A stretch of 64,000 bases of DNA from Oscillospiraceae bacterium (GTDB taxonomy: Bacteria > Bacillota > Clostridia > Oscillospirales > Oscillospiraceae): positions 1 to 64,000 of the forward strand of contig JAFWQQ010000055.1 in assembly GCA_017545165.1 (NCBI GenBank), written 5' to 3'. The position numbers and the translations under genes were made by a program. Of the stretch, positions 6,399 to 14,993 are shown in pieces. The notes under the pieces are model-generated. The model saw only the letters and a list, made by a program, of their open reading frames with translations, ran no database searches and had not been told where the DNA came from. Every line of letters starts with the position of its first letter. The stretch's first letter is position 1.

Positions 6399-8468
6399 AT
6401 GATCGAGCTGCTTGCGCCGGCGGGTTCGCCGGAAGCGGTCATCGCCGCCGTGCAGAACGGCGCCGACGCCGTGTATTTGGGTATGGGAAATTTCAACGCC
6501 CGCCGGGGCGCCAGGAATTTCACCGACGAGGAATTTGAAAAGGCCGTGCGCTACTGCCGCATCCGGGGCTGCAAGGTCTATGTGACCCTGAACACCCTGA
6601 TCAACGACCGGGAGATCGAGCCCGCCGTCATGGCGGCAAAGCTGGCCTCCGACCTGGGGGCCGACGGCATCATCATCCAGGACCTGGGCCTCATTAAGGC
6701 CATCCGTTCCGCCCTGCCGGACATCCCCCTCCACGCCAGTACACAGATGAGCATCCATAATCTGGCCGGGGTCCAGGCGGCGGCGGAGATGGGACTGACC
6801 CGGGCGGTGCTGGCCCGGGAGCTGAGCCTGGACCAGATCAAGTTTATCACCCGCCACGCCACCATCGAGACCGAGGTCTTCTGTCACGGCGCCCTTTGCT
6901 TCTGCTACTCCGGCCAGTGCTACATGTCCGCCCTCATCGGGCGGCGCAGCGGCAACCGGGGCATGTGCGCCCAGCCCTGCCGCATGGAGTACTCCCTCAC
7001 CGGCACCATGAACGAGCATCCCCTGTCCCTGAAGGACAGCTGCCTGGCCGACCGGCTGCAGGAGCTGGAGAGTGCCGGCGTCAGCTGCCTGAAGATCGAG
7101 GGGCGGATGAAGCGGCCGGAATACACCGCCATCGTCACCGGGATCTACAGCAAGGCGCTGAAGGAGCACCGCAAGCCAACCGCCGAGGAGATGGAGCTGC
7201 TGCAGCGGGCCTTCTCCCGCCAGGGCTTCACCCAGGGCTATTTTGACGGGGACAAGAAGGACATGTTCGGCGTGCGCAGCGAGAGCGAGAAGACCGACGA
7301 GGCCATCTTCACCACCGCCCGCAAGGCCTATGCCGACGGGGAGCTGAGACGGGTGCCCGTGCACTTCTATACCCTGGTGCAGAAGGGCGAGCCGGCCAAG
7401 GCCATCGCCTTCGACAACGACGGCAACCGGGCCGTGGCCTTTGGGCCGGTGCCCGAGCGGGCCAAGCGCCAGGGCCTCACTGAGGGCTATCTCAAGGAGC
7501 AGATGTTCAAGACCGGCGGCACCCCCTATACCTGCGTGGAGAACCAGGCCAAGGCGGAGCCGGGGCTGTTCCTGCCGGCGGCGGAGATCAACGACCTGCG
7601 CCGCAAGCTCATCTCCGAGCTCTCCGAGAGCCGGGCCCTGCCCCCCACCAGAAGAGTGGGGAGACTGCCTGCCATGCCCAAGAACCGGGACCCCATCGCG
7701 GACCCCAAGATCATTTTCCAGATCCGCAGCGAGGAGCAGCTCACCCCGGAGCTGGCCGAGCTGAAGCCGGATTATCTCTACGTCCCCGCCCTGCTCATGG
7801 CGAGTAAGCCGGAGCTGGTGCTGCCCTTCGCGGAGAAGGGCGCCGTGCCGGTGGCCGTGCTGCCCCGGATCATCTCCGATCAGGAGAGCCCCCGGGTGTT
7901 CGACGCCCTGCAGAAGCTCCACGACGAGGGCGTGCAGGAGGCCCTGGTGGGGAATCTGGGCCACATCTTCCTGGTGAACAGGGCCGGCATGAAGATGCGG
8001 GGCGACTTCGGACTCAACGTTTTCAACTCCCTGAGCCTGGAGCGGCTGCGGGAGGCAGGCTTCCTGTCCGCCACGGCCTCCTTCGAGCTGCGGCTGAGCC
8101 AGATCCGGGACATGCTGAAGCCGATGGACACGGAGATCATCATCTACGGGCGCCTGCCGCTGATGATCTCGGAGCAGAACCTGGTGAAGACCACGGTGCA
8201 GGACACGGCCCAGCTGGCAGACCGGATGGGCTCGGTGTTCCCGGTGGCCCGGGATTTCGGGGACCGGAGCGTGATCTACAACGCCCACAAGCTGTATCTG
8301 GCCGACAAGAAGGAGGATCTCTACGCCACCGGCGCCTGGGGACTGCGGCTGCTGTTCACCAACGAGAGCGGACGGGAGTGCGTGGAGGTGGCCAAGGGGC
8401 ACCTGGGCCTGTCCGACTACCGGCCCAACGTGCTGACCAGAGGGCTGTACTACAGAGGAGTAGAATGA
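6399..8468 (+). CDS. U32-family peptidase / RNA hydroxylation-type protein
   Basis: A 689-residue U32 protein with the N-terminal TIM-barrel start LLAPAGSPEAVIAAVQNGADAVY and the conserved cysteine block CHGALCFCYSGQCYMSALIGRRSGNRGMCAQPCRMEY (about 165-205), split here into its Cys positions CHGALC, SGQC, MCAQPC. The C-terminal half (about 385-689) is the extra domain found in long U32 proteins of Firmicutes. Named U32 members include collagenase-like PrtC, and RlhA/TrhP, which hydroxylate rRNA or tRNA and use the cysteines, probably for iron-sulfur binding. I therefore favour an RNA-modification role over proteolysis, but sequence alone does not decide. The stop codon overlaps the first unit of a GAATGAAG tandem repeat. 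Confidence 0.85.
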   Translation: MIELLAPAGSPEAVIAAVQNGADAVYLGMGNFNARRGARNFTDEEFEKAVRYCRIRGCKVYVTLNTLINDREIEPAVMAAKLASDLGADGIIIQDLGLIKAIRSALPDIPLHASTQMSIHNLAGVQAAAEMGLTRAVLARELSLDQIKFITRHATIETEVFCHGALCFCYSGQCYMSALIGRRSGNRGMCAQPCRMEYSLTGTMNEHPLSLKDSCLADRLQELESAGVSCLKIEGRMKRPEYTAIVTGIYSKALKEHRKPTAEEMELLQRAFSRQGFTQGYFDGDKKDMFGVRSESEKTDEAIFTTARKAYADGELRRVPVHFYTLVQKGEPAKAIAFDNDGNRAVAFGPVPERAKRQGLTEGYLKEQMFKTGGTPYTCVENQAKAEPGLFLPAAEINDLRRKLISELSESRALPPTRRVGRLPAMPKNRDPIADPKIIFQIRSEEQLTPELAELKPDYLYVPALLMASKPELVLPFAEKGAVPVAVLPRIISDQESPRVFDALQKLHDEGVQEALVGNLGHIFLVNRAGMKMRGDFGLNVFNSLSLERLREAGFLSATASFELRLSQIRDMLKPMDTEIIIYGRLPLMISEQNLVKTTVQDTAQLADRMGSVFPVARDFGDRSVIYNAHKLYLADKKEDLYATGAWGLRLLFTNESGRECVEVAKGHLGLSDYRPNVLTRGLYYRGVE

Positions 8469-8510
8469 AGGAATGAAGGAATGAAGGAATGAAGGAATGA
8501 AGGAGTGAAG
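8463..8510. repeat. Six tandem GAATGAAG octamers
   Basis: Five exact GAATGAAG units plus GAGTGAAG. The first unit contains the TGA stop of the upstream gene. This is a slippage-prone microsatellite. Confidence 0.9.
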
Positions 8511-8552
8511 GGTCCTTCGGACCAATTGTGGTGTGCCGGTGCGCGGCACGGA

Positions 8553-8586
8553 TTTCAATTCATCGCCGAAGGCGATACCATAATTT
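8553..8586. repeat. Short palindromic repeat, family 3
   Basis: TTTCAATTCATCGCC-gaa-GGCGATACCATAATT. An inverted copy with a changed but still paired stem (TCCCC-gaa-GGGGA) lies at 59589-59623. Both sit beside AATGAA-type microsatellites. Confidence 0.75.
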
Positions 8587-8663
8587 CTTCATTAGCGAAG
8601 CGTCTTCATTTCTTCATTAGCAACGCGACTTCATTTTTCAATAGAAACGGAGTACTTTACGAT

Positions 8664-9236
8664 ATGCAAATCATCCTGGCGTCGGCGTCGCCGCGGCGGA
8701 AAGAGCTGATGGAGATGCTGAAGGTCCCCAATTTGAGCATCGTCCCCGCAAAAGGGGAGGAGCGGCCCCCGGAGCACGCGGGGCCGGAGGAGCTGGTGAT
8801 GGCCCTCTCCGCCGCCAAGGCCCGGGAAGTGGCGGGACAGGTCTCGCCGGAGGATCTGGTCATCGGCGCGGACACCATCGTGTGGGTGGACGGGCACGCC
8901 TTCGGCAAGCCCCATGACGCCCGGGAGGCGGCCGCCATGCTGCGGCGGCTCTCCGGCGACACCCACGAGGTCTTTACCGGCGTCTCCCTTGTCCGAAACG
9001 GCCGCTGCGTGAGCCAGTGCGAGCGGAGCCTGGTGCGCTTTCGCCCGCTGGACGAGGACGAGATCCAAAACTACATCGCCACCGGAGAACCCATGGACAA
9101 GGCCGGGGCTTACGGCGCCCAGGGCAAGGGCGCGCTCTTCGTGGAGCACATCGACGGAGACTTCTTTAACGTTATGGGCCTGCCTCTGTGCAGGCTGGGT
9201 ATCATGCTGAAAGAGCAGGGAGTGAGGATCCTTTGA
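8664..9236 (+). CDS. maf: Maf nucleotide pyrophosphatase
   Basis: A 190-residue Maf/YhdE-family nucleoside triphosphate pyrophosphatase, a house-cleaning enzyme acting on dTTP/UTP or modified nucleotides and linked to septum formation. N-terminal IILASASPRRKELM is the nucleotide-binding signature. VIGADTIVWVDG carries the catalytic Asp, and GKPHDAREAAAMLRRLSGDTHEVFTGV and DKAGAYGAQGKGALFVEHIDGDFFNVMGLPL are family blocks. ATG 8664 is used. The 3' end overlaps the mreC start (TTTGA), so maf-mreC-mreD are coupled, the usual Firmicutes order. Confidence 0.95.
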   Translation: MQIILASASPRRKELMEMLKVPNLSIVPAKGEERPPEHAGPEELVMALSAAKAREVAGQVSPEDLVIGADTIVWVDGHAFGKPHDAREAAAMLRRLSGDTHEVFTGVSLVRNGRCVSQCERSLVRFRPLDEDEIQNYIATGEPMDKAGAYGAQGKGALFVEHIDGDFFNVMGLPLCRLGIMLKEQGVRIL

Positions 9237-10072
9237 AAGAATATCTGAAAAAATACGGCGTGCGCATGGGCATTGTGGTGGCCGCGGCGGCCTTCCTGGT
9301 GCTGCTGGGCGCCGCCACCCGCAGCGGCATCGGCCTGGTGCAGAACGCCACGGGCATCCTGGCGGCCCCGATGCAGAAGGTGCTGAGCTCCACGGTCAAT
9401 TGGTTCAACAGCATGTACGGCTACCTGTATCAGTATGACTCCCTGATGGCCGAGAACGAATCCCTTCGCAGCCAGCTGGCCGACGCCCAGAAGTCCGCCC
9501 GTGACGGCATCGAGGCCTCGGAGGAGAACGTTCGGCTGCGGGAGGCCCTGGAGCTGCGGCAGAAGCACACCGACTATGTGCTGGAGTCCGCCAAGGTGGT
9601 GCTCTGGTCCAGCTCCAACTGGTCCTCATCCTTCACCATCAGCAAGGGACGCTCCAGCGGCATCGAGCTGGGCGACCCGGTGATCACCGAGTACGGCGCC
9701 CTGGTGGGACAGGTGACGGAGCTGGGCGAGACCTGGGCCACCGTCAGCACCCTGATCGACGTGGACATGAGCGTGGGCGCCTATGTGGGCGCCTCCGGCT
9801 CCTCCGGCATGGTGGTGGGCGAGTTCGCGCTGATGAAAAACAAGACCGCCAAGCTCACCTTCCTGGCCGACGGCGCCCAGATCTTCGAGGGCGACGAGGT
9901 GCTGACCTCCGGCTCCGGCGGCGCCTTCCCGGCAGGCCTGGTCATCGGCACCATCTCCAATGTGCAGACCGAGGCCGGCGGTCAGATCGAGTTCGGCATC
10001 GTGGTGCCCCAGTGCGAGCTGGACACCCTGGTGCAGGTATTTATCATTAAGGACTTTACGGTTGTAGAATGA
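9233..10072 (+). CDS. mreC: Rod shape-determining protein MreC
   Basis: A 279-residue MreC that scaffolds the elongasome outside the membrane. One N-terminal transmembrane helix (about 9-28, VRMGIVVAAAAFLVLLGAAT) is followed by a coiled coil (about 65-105, with SLMAENESLRSQLADAQKS). Then come the two beta barrels with GRSSGIELGDPVITEYGALVG and DEVLTSGSGGAFPAGLVIGTI. The start is most likely TTG 9233, behind AGTGAGG and overlapping the maf stop. There is no mreB in the window. The gene overlaps mreD by four bases (ATGA). Confidence 0.92.
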   Translation: MKEYLKKYGVRMGIVVAAAAFLVLLGAATRSGIGLVQNATGILAAPMQKVLSSTVNWFNSMYGYLYQYDSLMAENESLRSQLADAQKSARDGIEASEENVRLREALELRQKHTDYVLESAKVVLWSSSNWSSSFTISKGRSSGIELGDPVITEYGALVGQVTELGETWATVSTLIDVDMSVGAYVGASGSSGMVVGEFALMKNKTAKLTFLADGAQIFEGDEVLTSGSGGAFPAGLVIGTISNVQTEAGGQIEFGIVVPQCELDTLVQVFIIKDFTVVE

Positions 10073-10617
10073 GCTTTCGTGAATTTTTCCTCCGGTACAT
10101 GATGCCCAAGGTGGAGTGGAAGCGGGTGCTGCGGATCGCCCTTTACATCTTCCTCTCCCTGCTGGTGCAGACCATGCTGCTCTCCCGCGCCCGGATCTTC
10201 GGGATCTGCCCCTATGCCCTGCCCGCCTGCGCGGTGGCCCTGGGCATGTTCGAGGGGCCGGTGGGCGGCGTGCTCTACAGCCTGGTCCTGGGCTACTTTG
10301 CCGATATGGCCTTTGTGGAAAACACCGTGCTGTTTACGGTCGTTTTTCCGGTCCTGGCCTTTATGACGGGCTTTATCGCCCAGTATTTCATCAACCGCCG
10401 CTTCTTCGCCTATATGGGCGCGGCGCTGCTGGGCCTGGCCCTCACTGCCCTGGGACAGATGCTGCATACCTCCGCCATGGACGGCTTCTCCGGCGCCATG
10501 ATCTCCACGGCGGTGATGCAGACCCTCTGGTCCCTGCCTTTGGCTGCCCTGGCCTATGTGCTGCCCGCGAAGTGGAGCGCCTACGCGCCGGCCTCCAAGG
10601 GAGAAAACGGGGGATAA
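10069..10617 (+). CDS. mreD: Rod shape-determining protein MreD
   Basis: A 182-residue integral membrane protein with five or six hydrophobic helices (from VLRIALYIFLSLLVQTMLL). It has the MreD features of a small inner-membrane elongasome subunit: a Pro/Gly-rich second segment (FGICPYALPACAVALGMFEGPVGG) and a helix with LGYFADMAF. The call rests on length, topology and the four-base overlap with mreC. The penicillin-binding protein of the same machine follows 77 bases downstream. Confidence 0.88.
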   Translation: MSFREFFLRYMMPKVEWKRVLRIALYIFLSLLVQTMLLSRARIFGICPYALPACAVALGMFEGPVGGVLYSLVLGYFADMAFVENTVLFTVVFPVLAFMTGFIAQYFINRRFFAYMGAALLGLALTALGQMLHTSAMDGFSGAMISTAVMQTLWSLPLAALAYVLPAKWSAYAPASKGENGG

Positions 10618-10619
10618 TG

Positions 10620-10657
10620 TACAATTCGGAATTCGGAATCCGGAATTCGGAATTGGG
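10620..10657. repeat. GGAATTC-type tandem repeat
   Basis: Overlapping AATTCGGAATTCGGAATCC words between mreD and the PBP gene. Complementary TTCCGAATTCCGC words recur at 26273-26348. The repeat is followed by a small CCCTCTT-cgaac-AAGAGGG hairpin. Confidence 0.8.
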
Positions 10658-10694
10658 GACCCTCTTCGAACAAGAGGGCTGACAAGGAGTTTCT

Positions 10695-12830
10695 ATGAAA
10701 AAAACCATCAAACCCAGCCGCGTGATCGCCATGGCCGTGCTCTTCGTCCTGGTCATGCTGATCTATCTCGCCTTCCTCTATAACCTGCAGATCGTGGAAG
10801 GGGAGAAGTACTACAACCAGAGCAAGGAAATCACCAACACCAAGCGCACCATTACCGCCGCCCGGGGCAATATCCTGGACCGCTACGGCCGGGTGCTGGT
10901 GAGCAACAAGGAATGTTACAACCTGAAAATAGATACGGCAAAGCTCTTTGCCAACGAGGACCCCAACGCGGTCATCCTGGAGCTGGTGCATATGGTGGAG
11001 GGCTATGGCGACAGCTATACCGACGACCTGCCCATCACCATGACCCCGCCCTTCGAGTACAGGGAGGATATGACCGATATCCAGCGCACCATGCTGGAGG
11101 CCTACTTCAAGGACAAGGCCAGAGAGAAGATCCTGCCCGCCGATCCCAATGCGGTAGAGCTGCTGAGCTACATGCGCACCCGCTATAACATCGACAACAG
11201 CTATTCCGCCGAGGACATGCGCATCATCGCGGGCGTGCGCTATTCCATCAACGTCCGCTACGCCATCAACACCGCCGATTACATGTTCGTGGAGGACGCC
11301 AGCATGCAGCTGATCGCCTCCATCATGGAGAACAAGCTCCCCGGCATCGAGATCGAGCGGGCCTATGTGCGGGAGTACGGCACCGAGTGGGCCGCTCATC
11401 TGCTGGGCTACACGGGCCTCATGACCCAGGAGGAATACGAGCGCTACTCCCTGCTCAACTATGCTACCAACGCCTACGTGGGCAAGGACGGCGTGGAATA
11501 CGCCTTTGAGGAATATCTCCACGGGCAGGACGGCGAGGTCATCGAGGCCAGAAACCCCTCGGGCACGGTGCTCAGTACCGTGTATCTCAAAGAGCCGGTG
11601 CCCGGGAACCATGTGTATCTGACCATCGACAGCGTGCTGCAGGAGCAGGTGGAGCGCATCCTGGCAAACGGCGTGGAAAACGTGCTCATCAAGGACCGCC
11701 GCCAGACCCGCGCGGAGGGCATCGCCCGCGGCGACTATGACCCGGAGATGAAGGACGAGATCACCGGCGCCGCCGCCGTGGTGGTGGATGTGCGCACCGG
11801 CGAGCCCCTGGCCATCGCCAGCTGGCCCACCTACGACGTGTCCACCATCATCGAGAAATACTCCGAGCTGATGGAGACCCCCAACGCGCCCCTCTTCAAC
11901 CGGGCGCTGATGGGCGCCTACGCCCCCGGCTCCACCTTCAAGCCCTGTGTGGCCATGACCGCCCTCACCGATCCCGGCATCGAATTCAACACCGAGACCC
12001 GCATCAAGTGCGAGGGCGTGTTCACCAAGTACGCCGCCGAGGGCTACGCGCCTGAATGCTGGATCTGGAACGCCATGGCGCCGGAGCATTACACCCACGG
12101 CAACGACAACGTGACCGAGGCCATCCGCGACTCCTGCAACTTCTTCTTCTACTCCGTGGGCCACGATCTCGGCGTCACCACCATGGGCAAATACGCCCAC
12201 CTCTTCGGCCTGGGCGTCCATACCGGCATCGAGCTGGTGGAGACCGTGGGCAACATGTCCAGCGAGGCGACCCACCACTACTATGTGGACGACGACTGGC
12301 ACATCGGCGATACCATGCAGGCCGCCATCGGTCAGTCGGACAGTATTTTCTCTCCCCTGCAGCTGGCCGAGTACTGCGCCACCGTGGCCAATTCCGGCCA
12401 CCGCTACTCCGCCTCCATCCTCAAGGCCATCCGCAGCTATGACTACAGCGAAAAGCTCTACGAGCGGGAGCCCGAGGAGCTGAGCACCATCGAATCCCCG
12501 GAGTACAACTGGGTGGCCGTCCACAAGGGCATGTACCTGGTGCTTCACGACTGGGCCGCCAATACCCCCAACTGCGAGGTCTGGGTGGACTGCGCCTGGG
12601 AGGTGGCCGGCAAGACCGGGACCGCCCAGAAGGGCGAAAAGATCACCAACGACGGTATTTTCATGTGCTACGCCCCCTATGACAACCCGGAGGTCGCCAT
12701 CGTCATCGTGGTGGAGCGCGGCGGCAGCGGCGCCGGCGTGCAGTTCATGGCCCGGCAGATCATGGACGCCTATATCAACATCAAGAGCTACAAGGACACC
12801 TCCGAGGTGGAGATGTCCCTGCTGCGCTGA
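10695..12830 (+). CDS. Class B penicillin-binding protein (PBP2/elongasome transpeptidase)
   Basis: A 711-residue transpeptidase that cross-links peptidoglycan. It has an N-terminal anchor helix (about 10-33) and then the dimerisation domain starting ITAARGNILDRYGRVLVSN. The transpeptidase domain carries SxxK at Ser413-Thr-Phe-Lys416 (PGSTFKP), SxN at Ser480-Cys-Asn482 and KTG at Lys640-Thr-Gly (AGKTGTAQKG). An insertion of roughly 100 residues at about 75-190, with Tyr/Asp-rich segments, is typical of clostridial PBP2. Location right after mreCD points to the MrdA/PbpA role in cell elongation rather than SpoVD or FtsI. ATG 10695 has AAGGAG seven bases upstream. Confidence 0.93.
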   Translation: MKKTIKPSRVIAMAVLFVLVMLIYLAFLYNLQIVEGEKYYNQSKEITNTKRTITAARGNILDRYGRVLVSNKECYNLKIDTAKLFANEDPNAVILELVHMVEGYGDSYTDDLPITMTPPFEYREDMTDIQRTMLEAYFKDKAREKILPADPNAVELLSYMRTRYNIDNSYSAEDMRIIAGVRYSINVRYAINTADYMFVEDASMQLIASIMENKLPGIEIERAYVREYGTEWAAHLLGYTGLMTQEEYERYSLLNYATNAYVGKDGVEYAFEEYLHGQDGEVIEARNPSGTVLSTVYLKEPVPGNHVYLTIDSVLQEQVERILANGVENVLIKDRRQTRAEGIARGDYDPEMKDEITGAAAVVVDVRTGEPLAIASWPTYDVSTIIEKYSELMETPNAPLFNRALMGAYAPGSTFKPCVAMTALTDPGIEFNTETRIKCEGVFTKYAAEGYAPECWIWNAMAPEHYTHGNDNVTEAIRDSCNFFFYSVGHDLGVTTMGKYAHLFGLGVHTGIELVETVGNMSSEATHHYYVDDDWHIGDTMQAAIGQSDSIFSPLQLAEYCATVANSGHRYSASILKAIRSYDYSEKLYEREPEELSTIESPEYNWVAVHKGMYLVLHDWAANTPNCEVWVDCAWEVAGKTGTAQKGEKITNDGIFMCYAPYDNPEVAIVIVVERGGSGAGVQFMARQIMDAYINIKSYKDTSEVEMSLLR

Positions 12831-12859
12831 GAAAAGGCGTGGAAATCGGAAAAAAACAA

Positions 12860-12888
12860 TTGCGTCCTGGGAAAAAACGGGATATAAT
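12860..12888 (+). promoter_or_regulatory. Promoter of mgsA
   Basis: TTGCGT (12860-12865) and TATAAT (12883-12888), 17-base spacer. Confidence 0.7.
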
Positions 12889-12924
12889 GTCTCAGTTAAG
12901 ATTTGCGCAAAGGAGTTGAGAAGC

Positions 12925-13329
12925 GTGAACATTGCCCTGATGGCTCATGATCGGAAAAAAGAACTGATGGTTCAGTTCTGTATCGCTTACTGCGGAATCC
13001 TGGCAGAGCATAATCTCTGCGCTACCCACGTCACGGGAAAGCTGGTGGCCGAGGCTACCGGCCTGCCCATAACCCTGTACCTCCATGCGGATCAGGGCGG
13101 CTCTCAGCAGATCGGCGCGCGGATCTCCTTCAACGAGATCGACCTGGTGCTCTTCTTCTGCGACCCGGCCAACCCCAAGGGCTTTGACGATATCAACAAG
13201 GTGGAGCGCCTCTGCGATCAGTATCAGATCCCCTTCGCCACCAACGCCGCCACGGCGGAGGTGCTGGTGCAGGGCCTGCGCCGGGGCGACCTGGACTGGC
13301 GCAACATCGTCAATCCCCAGAAGCGATAA
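12925..13329 (+). CDS. mgsA: Methylglyoxal synthase
   Basis: A 134-residue enzyme that converts dihydroxyacetone phosphate to methylglyoxal and phosphate, a glycolytic bypass that relieves sugar-phosphate stress. Family features are the start NIALMAHDRKKELMVQFC, the phosphate-binding QGGSQQIGARI, IDLVLFFCDP with the catalytic Asp, and IPFATNAATAEVLV. The start is GTG 12925 with AAAGGAG nine bases upstream; earlier frames lack a ribosome site. It has its own promoter, so it is separate from the PBP gene. Confidence 0.92.
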   Translation: MNIALMAHDRKKELMVQFCIAYCGILAEHNLCATHVTGKLVAEATGLPITLYLHADQGGSQQIGARISFNEIDLVLFFCDPANPKGFDDINKVERLCDQYQIPFATNAATAEVLVQGLRRGDLDWRNIVNPQKR

Positions 13330-13362
13330 GCCGCGCGATCCGCGGACCGGATATCAAGGTAC

Positions 13363-13386
13363 GGGCGACCGCAAGGGTCGCCCCTA
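13363..13386 (+). repeat. Palindromic repeat, family 1
   Basis: GGGCGACC-gcaag-GGTCGCCC followed by CTAC. It sits in the mgsA-hisS gap and differs from the GGGCGGCC/GGCCGCCC copies by a paired change. No T-box was seen before hisS. Confidence 0.8.
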
Positions 13387-13419
13387 CACATTTTTATTCT
13401 ATCGGATAGGAGTATTTCT

Positions 13420-14778
13420 ATGGCGAAGGTTGCACCCCGGACCCTCTCCGGCTTCATGGAGCTGGCCCCCCGGGATCAGATGAAAATGGAGCGGATGCTG
13501 CAGGCCCTGCGGGAGAGCTACTCCCTCTTCGGCTTCACGCCGCTGGACACGCCGATTATCGAATCGGCTGAGGTGCTGCTGGCCAAGGGCGGCGGCGAAA
13601 CCGAAAAGCAGATCTACCGCTTCCAGAAGGGAGACAGCGATCTGGCCCTGCGCTTTGATCTCACCGTGCCTCTGGCCAAGTACGTTGCCGGACACTACGC
13701 GGAGCTGTCCTTCCCCTTCAAGCGCTTTCAGATCGGCAAGGTCTACCGGGGCGAGCGGGCCCAGCGGGGCCGCTTCCGGGAGTTCTACCAGGCGGACATC
13801 GATGTGATCGGCGACGGGAAGCTGGACATTCTCAACGAGGCCGAGATCCCCGCCGTGATCTACAGCACCTTTACCCGCCTGGGGCTGAAAAAGTTCAAGA
13901 TCAAGGTCAACAACCGCAAGATCCTCAACGGCTTCTACGCCATGAACGGCATGAGCGAGAAGGCCGGGGAGATCATGCGCACCGTGGACAAGCTGGACAA
14001 GATCGGCCCCCACAAGGTGAAGGAGCTTCTCATCGACGAGGTGAAGATGCTGCCCGACAAGTCCGAGAACGTGATGGACTTCATGGCCATCCAGGGAGAC
14101 AACGCCTATGTGCTCTCCCGGCTGGAGGACTACCGGGGCATGGATCCCACCTTCGACCAGGGGCTGGACGAGCTGATCACCGTGACGAAGTATCTCAGGG
14201 ACTTCGGCGTGCCGGAGGAGAATTTCGCCATCGACCTGACCATCGCCCGTGGCCTGGACTACTACACCGGCACCGTCTACGAGACGGAGATGACCGAGCA
14301 CCCGGAGATCGGCTCCATCTGCTCCGGCGGCCGCTATGACAACCTGGCCGAGTATTACACCGACAAGCAGCTGCCCGGCGTGGGCATCTCCATCGGCCTG
14401 ACAAGGCTTTTCTATGTGCTCAACGAGCAGGGGCTTTTGTCTGACGAGATCGTCACCGCCCCCTGCGACGTGCTGGTGATCCCTATGACCGAGGAGGTGG
14501 GCCCCGCCGTGGCGGCGGCCACCGCTCTGCGGCAGGGAGGCCTGCGCACCCAGCTCTATTGCGAGAAGCGCAAGTTCAAGGCCAAGATGAACTACGCCGA
14601 CAAGATCGGCGTGCCCTTTATCGTGCTCCTGGGCGAGGACGAGATCGCGGCGGGGGAGCTCAGCGTGAAGGACATGGTCAGCGGCGAGCAGCGGCGCATG
14701 AAGAGCGCGGAGGCCGCGGCCTTCATCCGGGAACAGATCGACCGGCGCAACAGCGGCGCGGTGATCAAGGAAAAGTGA
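13420..14778 (+). CDS. hisS: Histidyl-tRNA synthetase
   Basis: A 452-residue class II synthetase that charges tRNA-His. Motif 1 region is GFTPLDTPIIESAEVLL. Motif 2 is KVYRGERAQRGRFREFYQADIDVIG. The histidine-specific block RGLDYYTGTVYET and motif 3 GVGISIGLTRLFY are present. An anticodon-binding domain (about 345-440) follows, which separates it from HisZ. It begins ATG 13420 behind ATAGGAG. aspS follows after a repeat-filled gap, the usual hisS-aspS order of Firmicutes. Confidence 0.94.
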   Translation: MAKVAPRTLSGFMELAPRDQMKMERMLQALRESYSLFGFTPLDTPIIESAEVLLAKGGGETEKQIYRFQKGDSDLALRFDLTVPLAKYVAGHYAELSFPFKRFQIGKVYRGERAQRGRFREFYQADIDVIGDGKLDILNEAEIPAVIYSTFTRLGLKKFKIKVNNRKILNGFYAMNGMSEKAGEIMRTVDKLDKIGPHKVKELLIDEVKMLPDKSENVMDFMAIQGDNAYVLSRLEDYRGMDPTFDQGLDELITVTKYLRDFGVPEENFAIDLTIARGLDYYTGTVYETEMTEHPEIGSICSGGRYDNLAEYYTDKQLPGVGISIGLTRLFYVLNEQGLLSDEIVTAPCDVLVIPMTEEVGPAVAAATALRQGGLRTQLYCEKRKFKAKMNYADKIGVPFIVLLGEDEIAAGELSVKDMVSGEQRRMKSAEAAAFIREQIDRRNSGAVIKEK

Positions 14779-14975
14779 ACAACGAACAGTGAACAGTGAA
14801 CAGCGAAGAGTCCTTCACTGCGCGCTTGCCTCTCCCCACGCTGCCGCGCGGGGCGAGCCAAGACCCCTTGCACAGGGGAGCTTATAAGGAAAGGATCCTG
14901 AATCGGCACACCTCATCCGTCATCCGCCTTGCGTGAGACGGCGGATGCCACCTTCCCCTCAAGGGGAAGGCTATA
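14778..14975. repeat. hisS-aspS gap: GTGAACA tandem repeat and family 2 palindrome
   Basis: A short GTGAACAGTGAACA tandem (14778-14812) is followed by CCCCTT-gcac-AGGGG. A family 2 unit (about 14908-14975) then has stem A (CATCCGCC ... GGCGGATG with GCGTGAGA in the loop) and stem B (CCTTCCCC-tcaa-GGGGAAGG), ending right before the aspS ribosome site. Confidence 0.8.
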
Positions 14976-14993
14976 TGGAAGGAGATTGGAAAT

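Noticed and set aside
13330..13419. T-box leader of hisS
   Set aside because: The 90-base gap holds only a family 1 palindrome; there is no room for the specifier loop and no T-box sequence. The hisS-aspS gap likewise lacks one.
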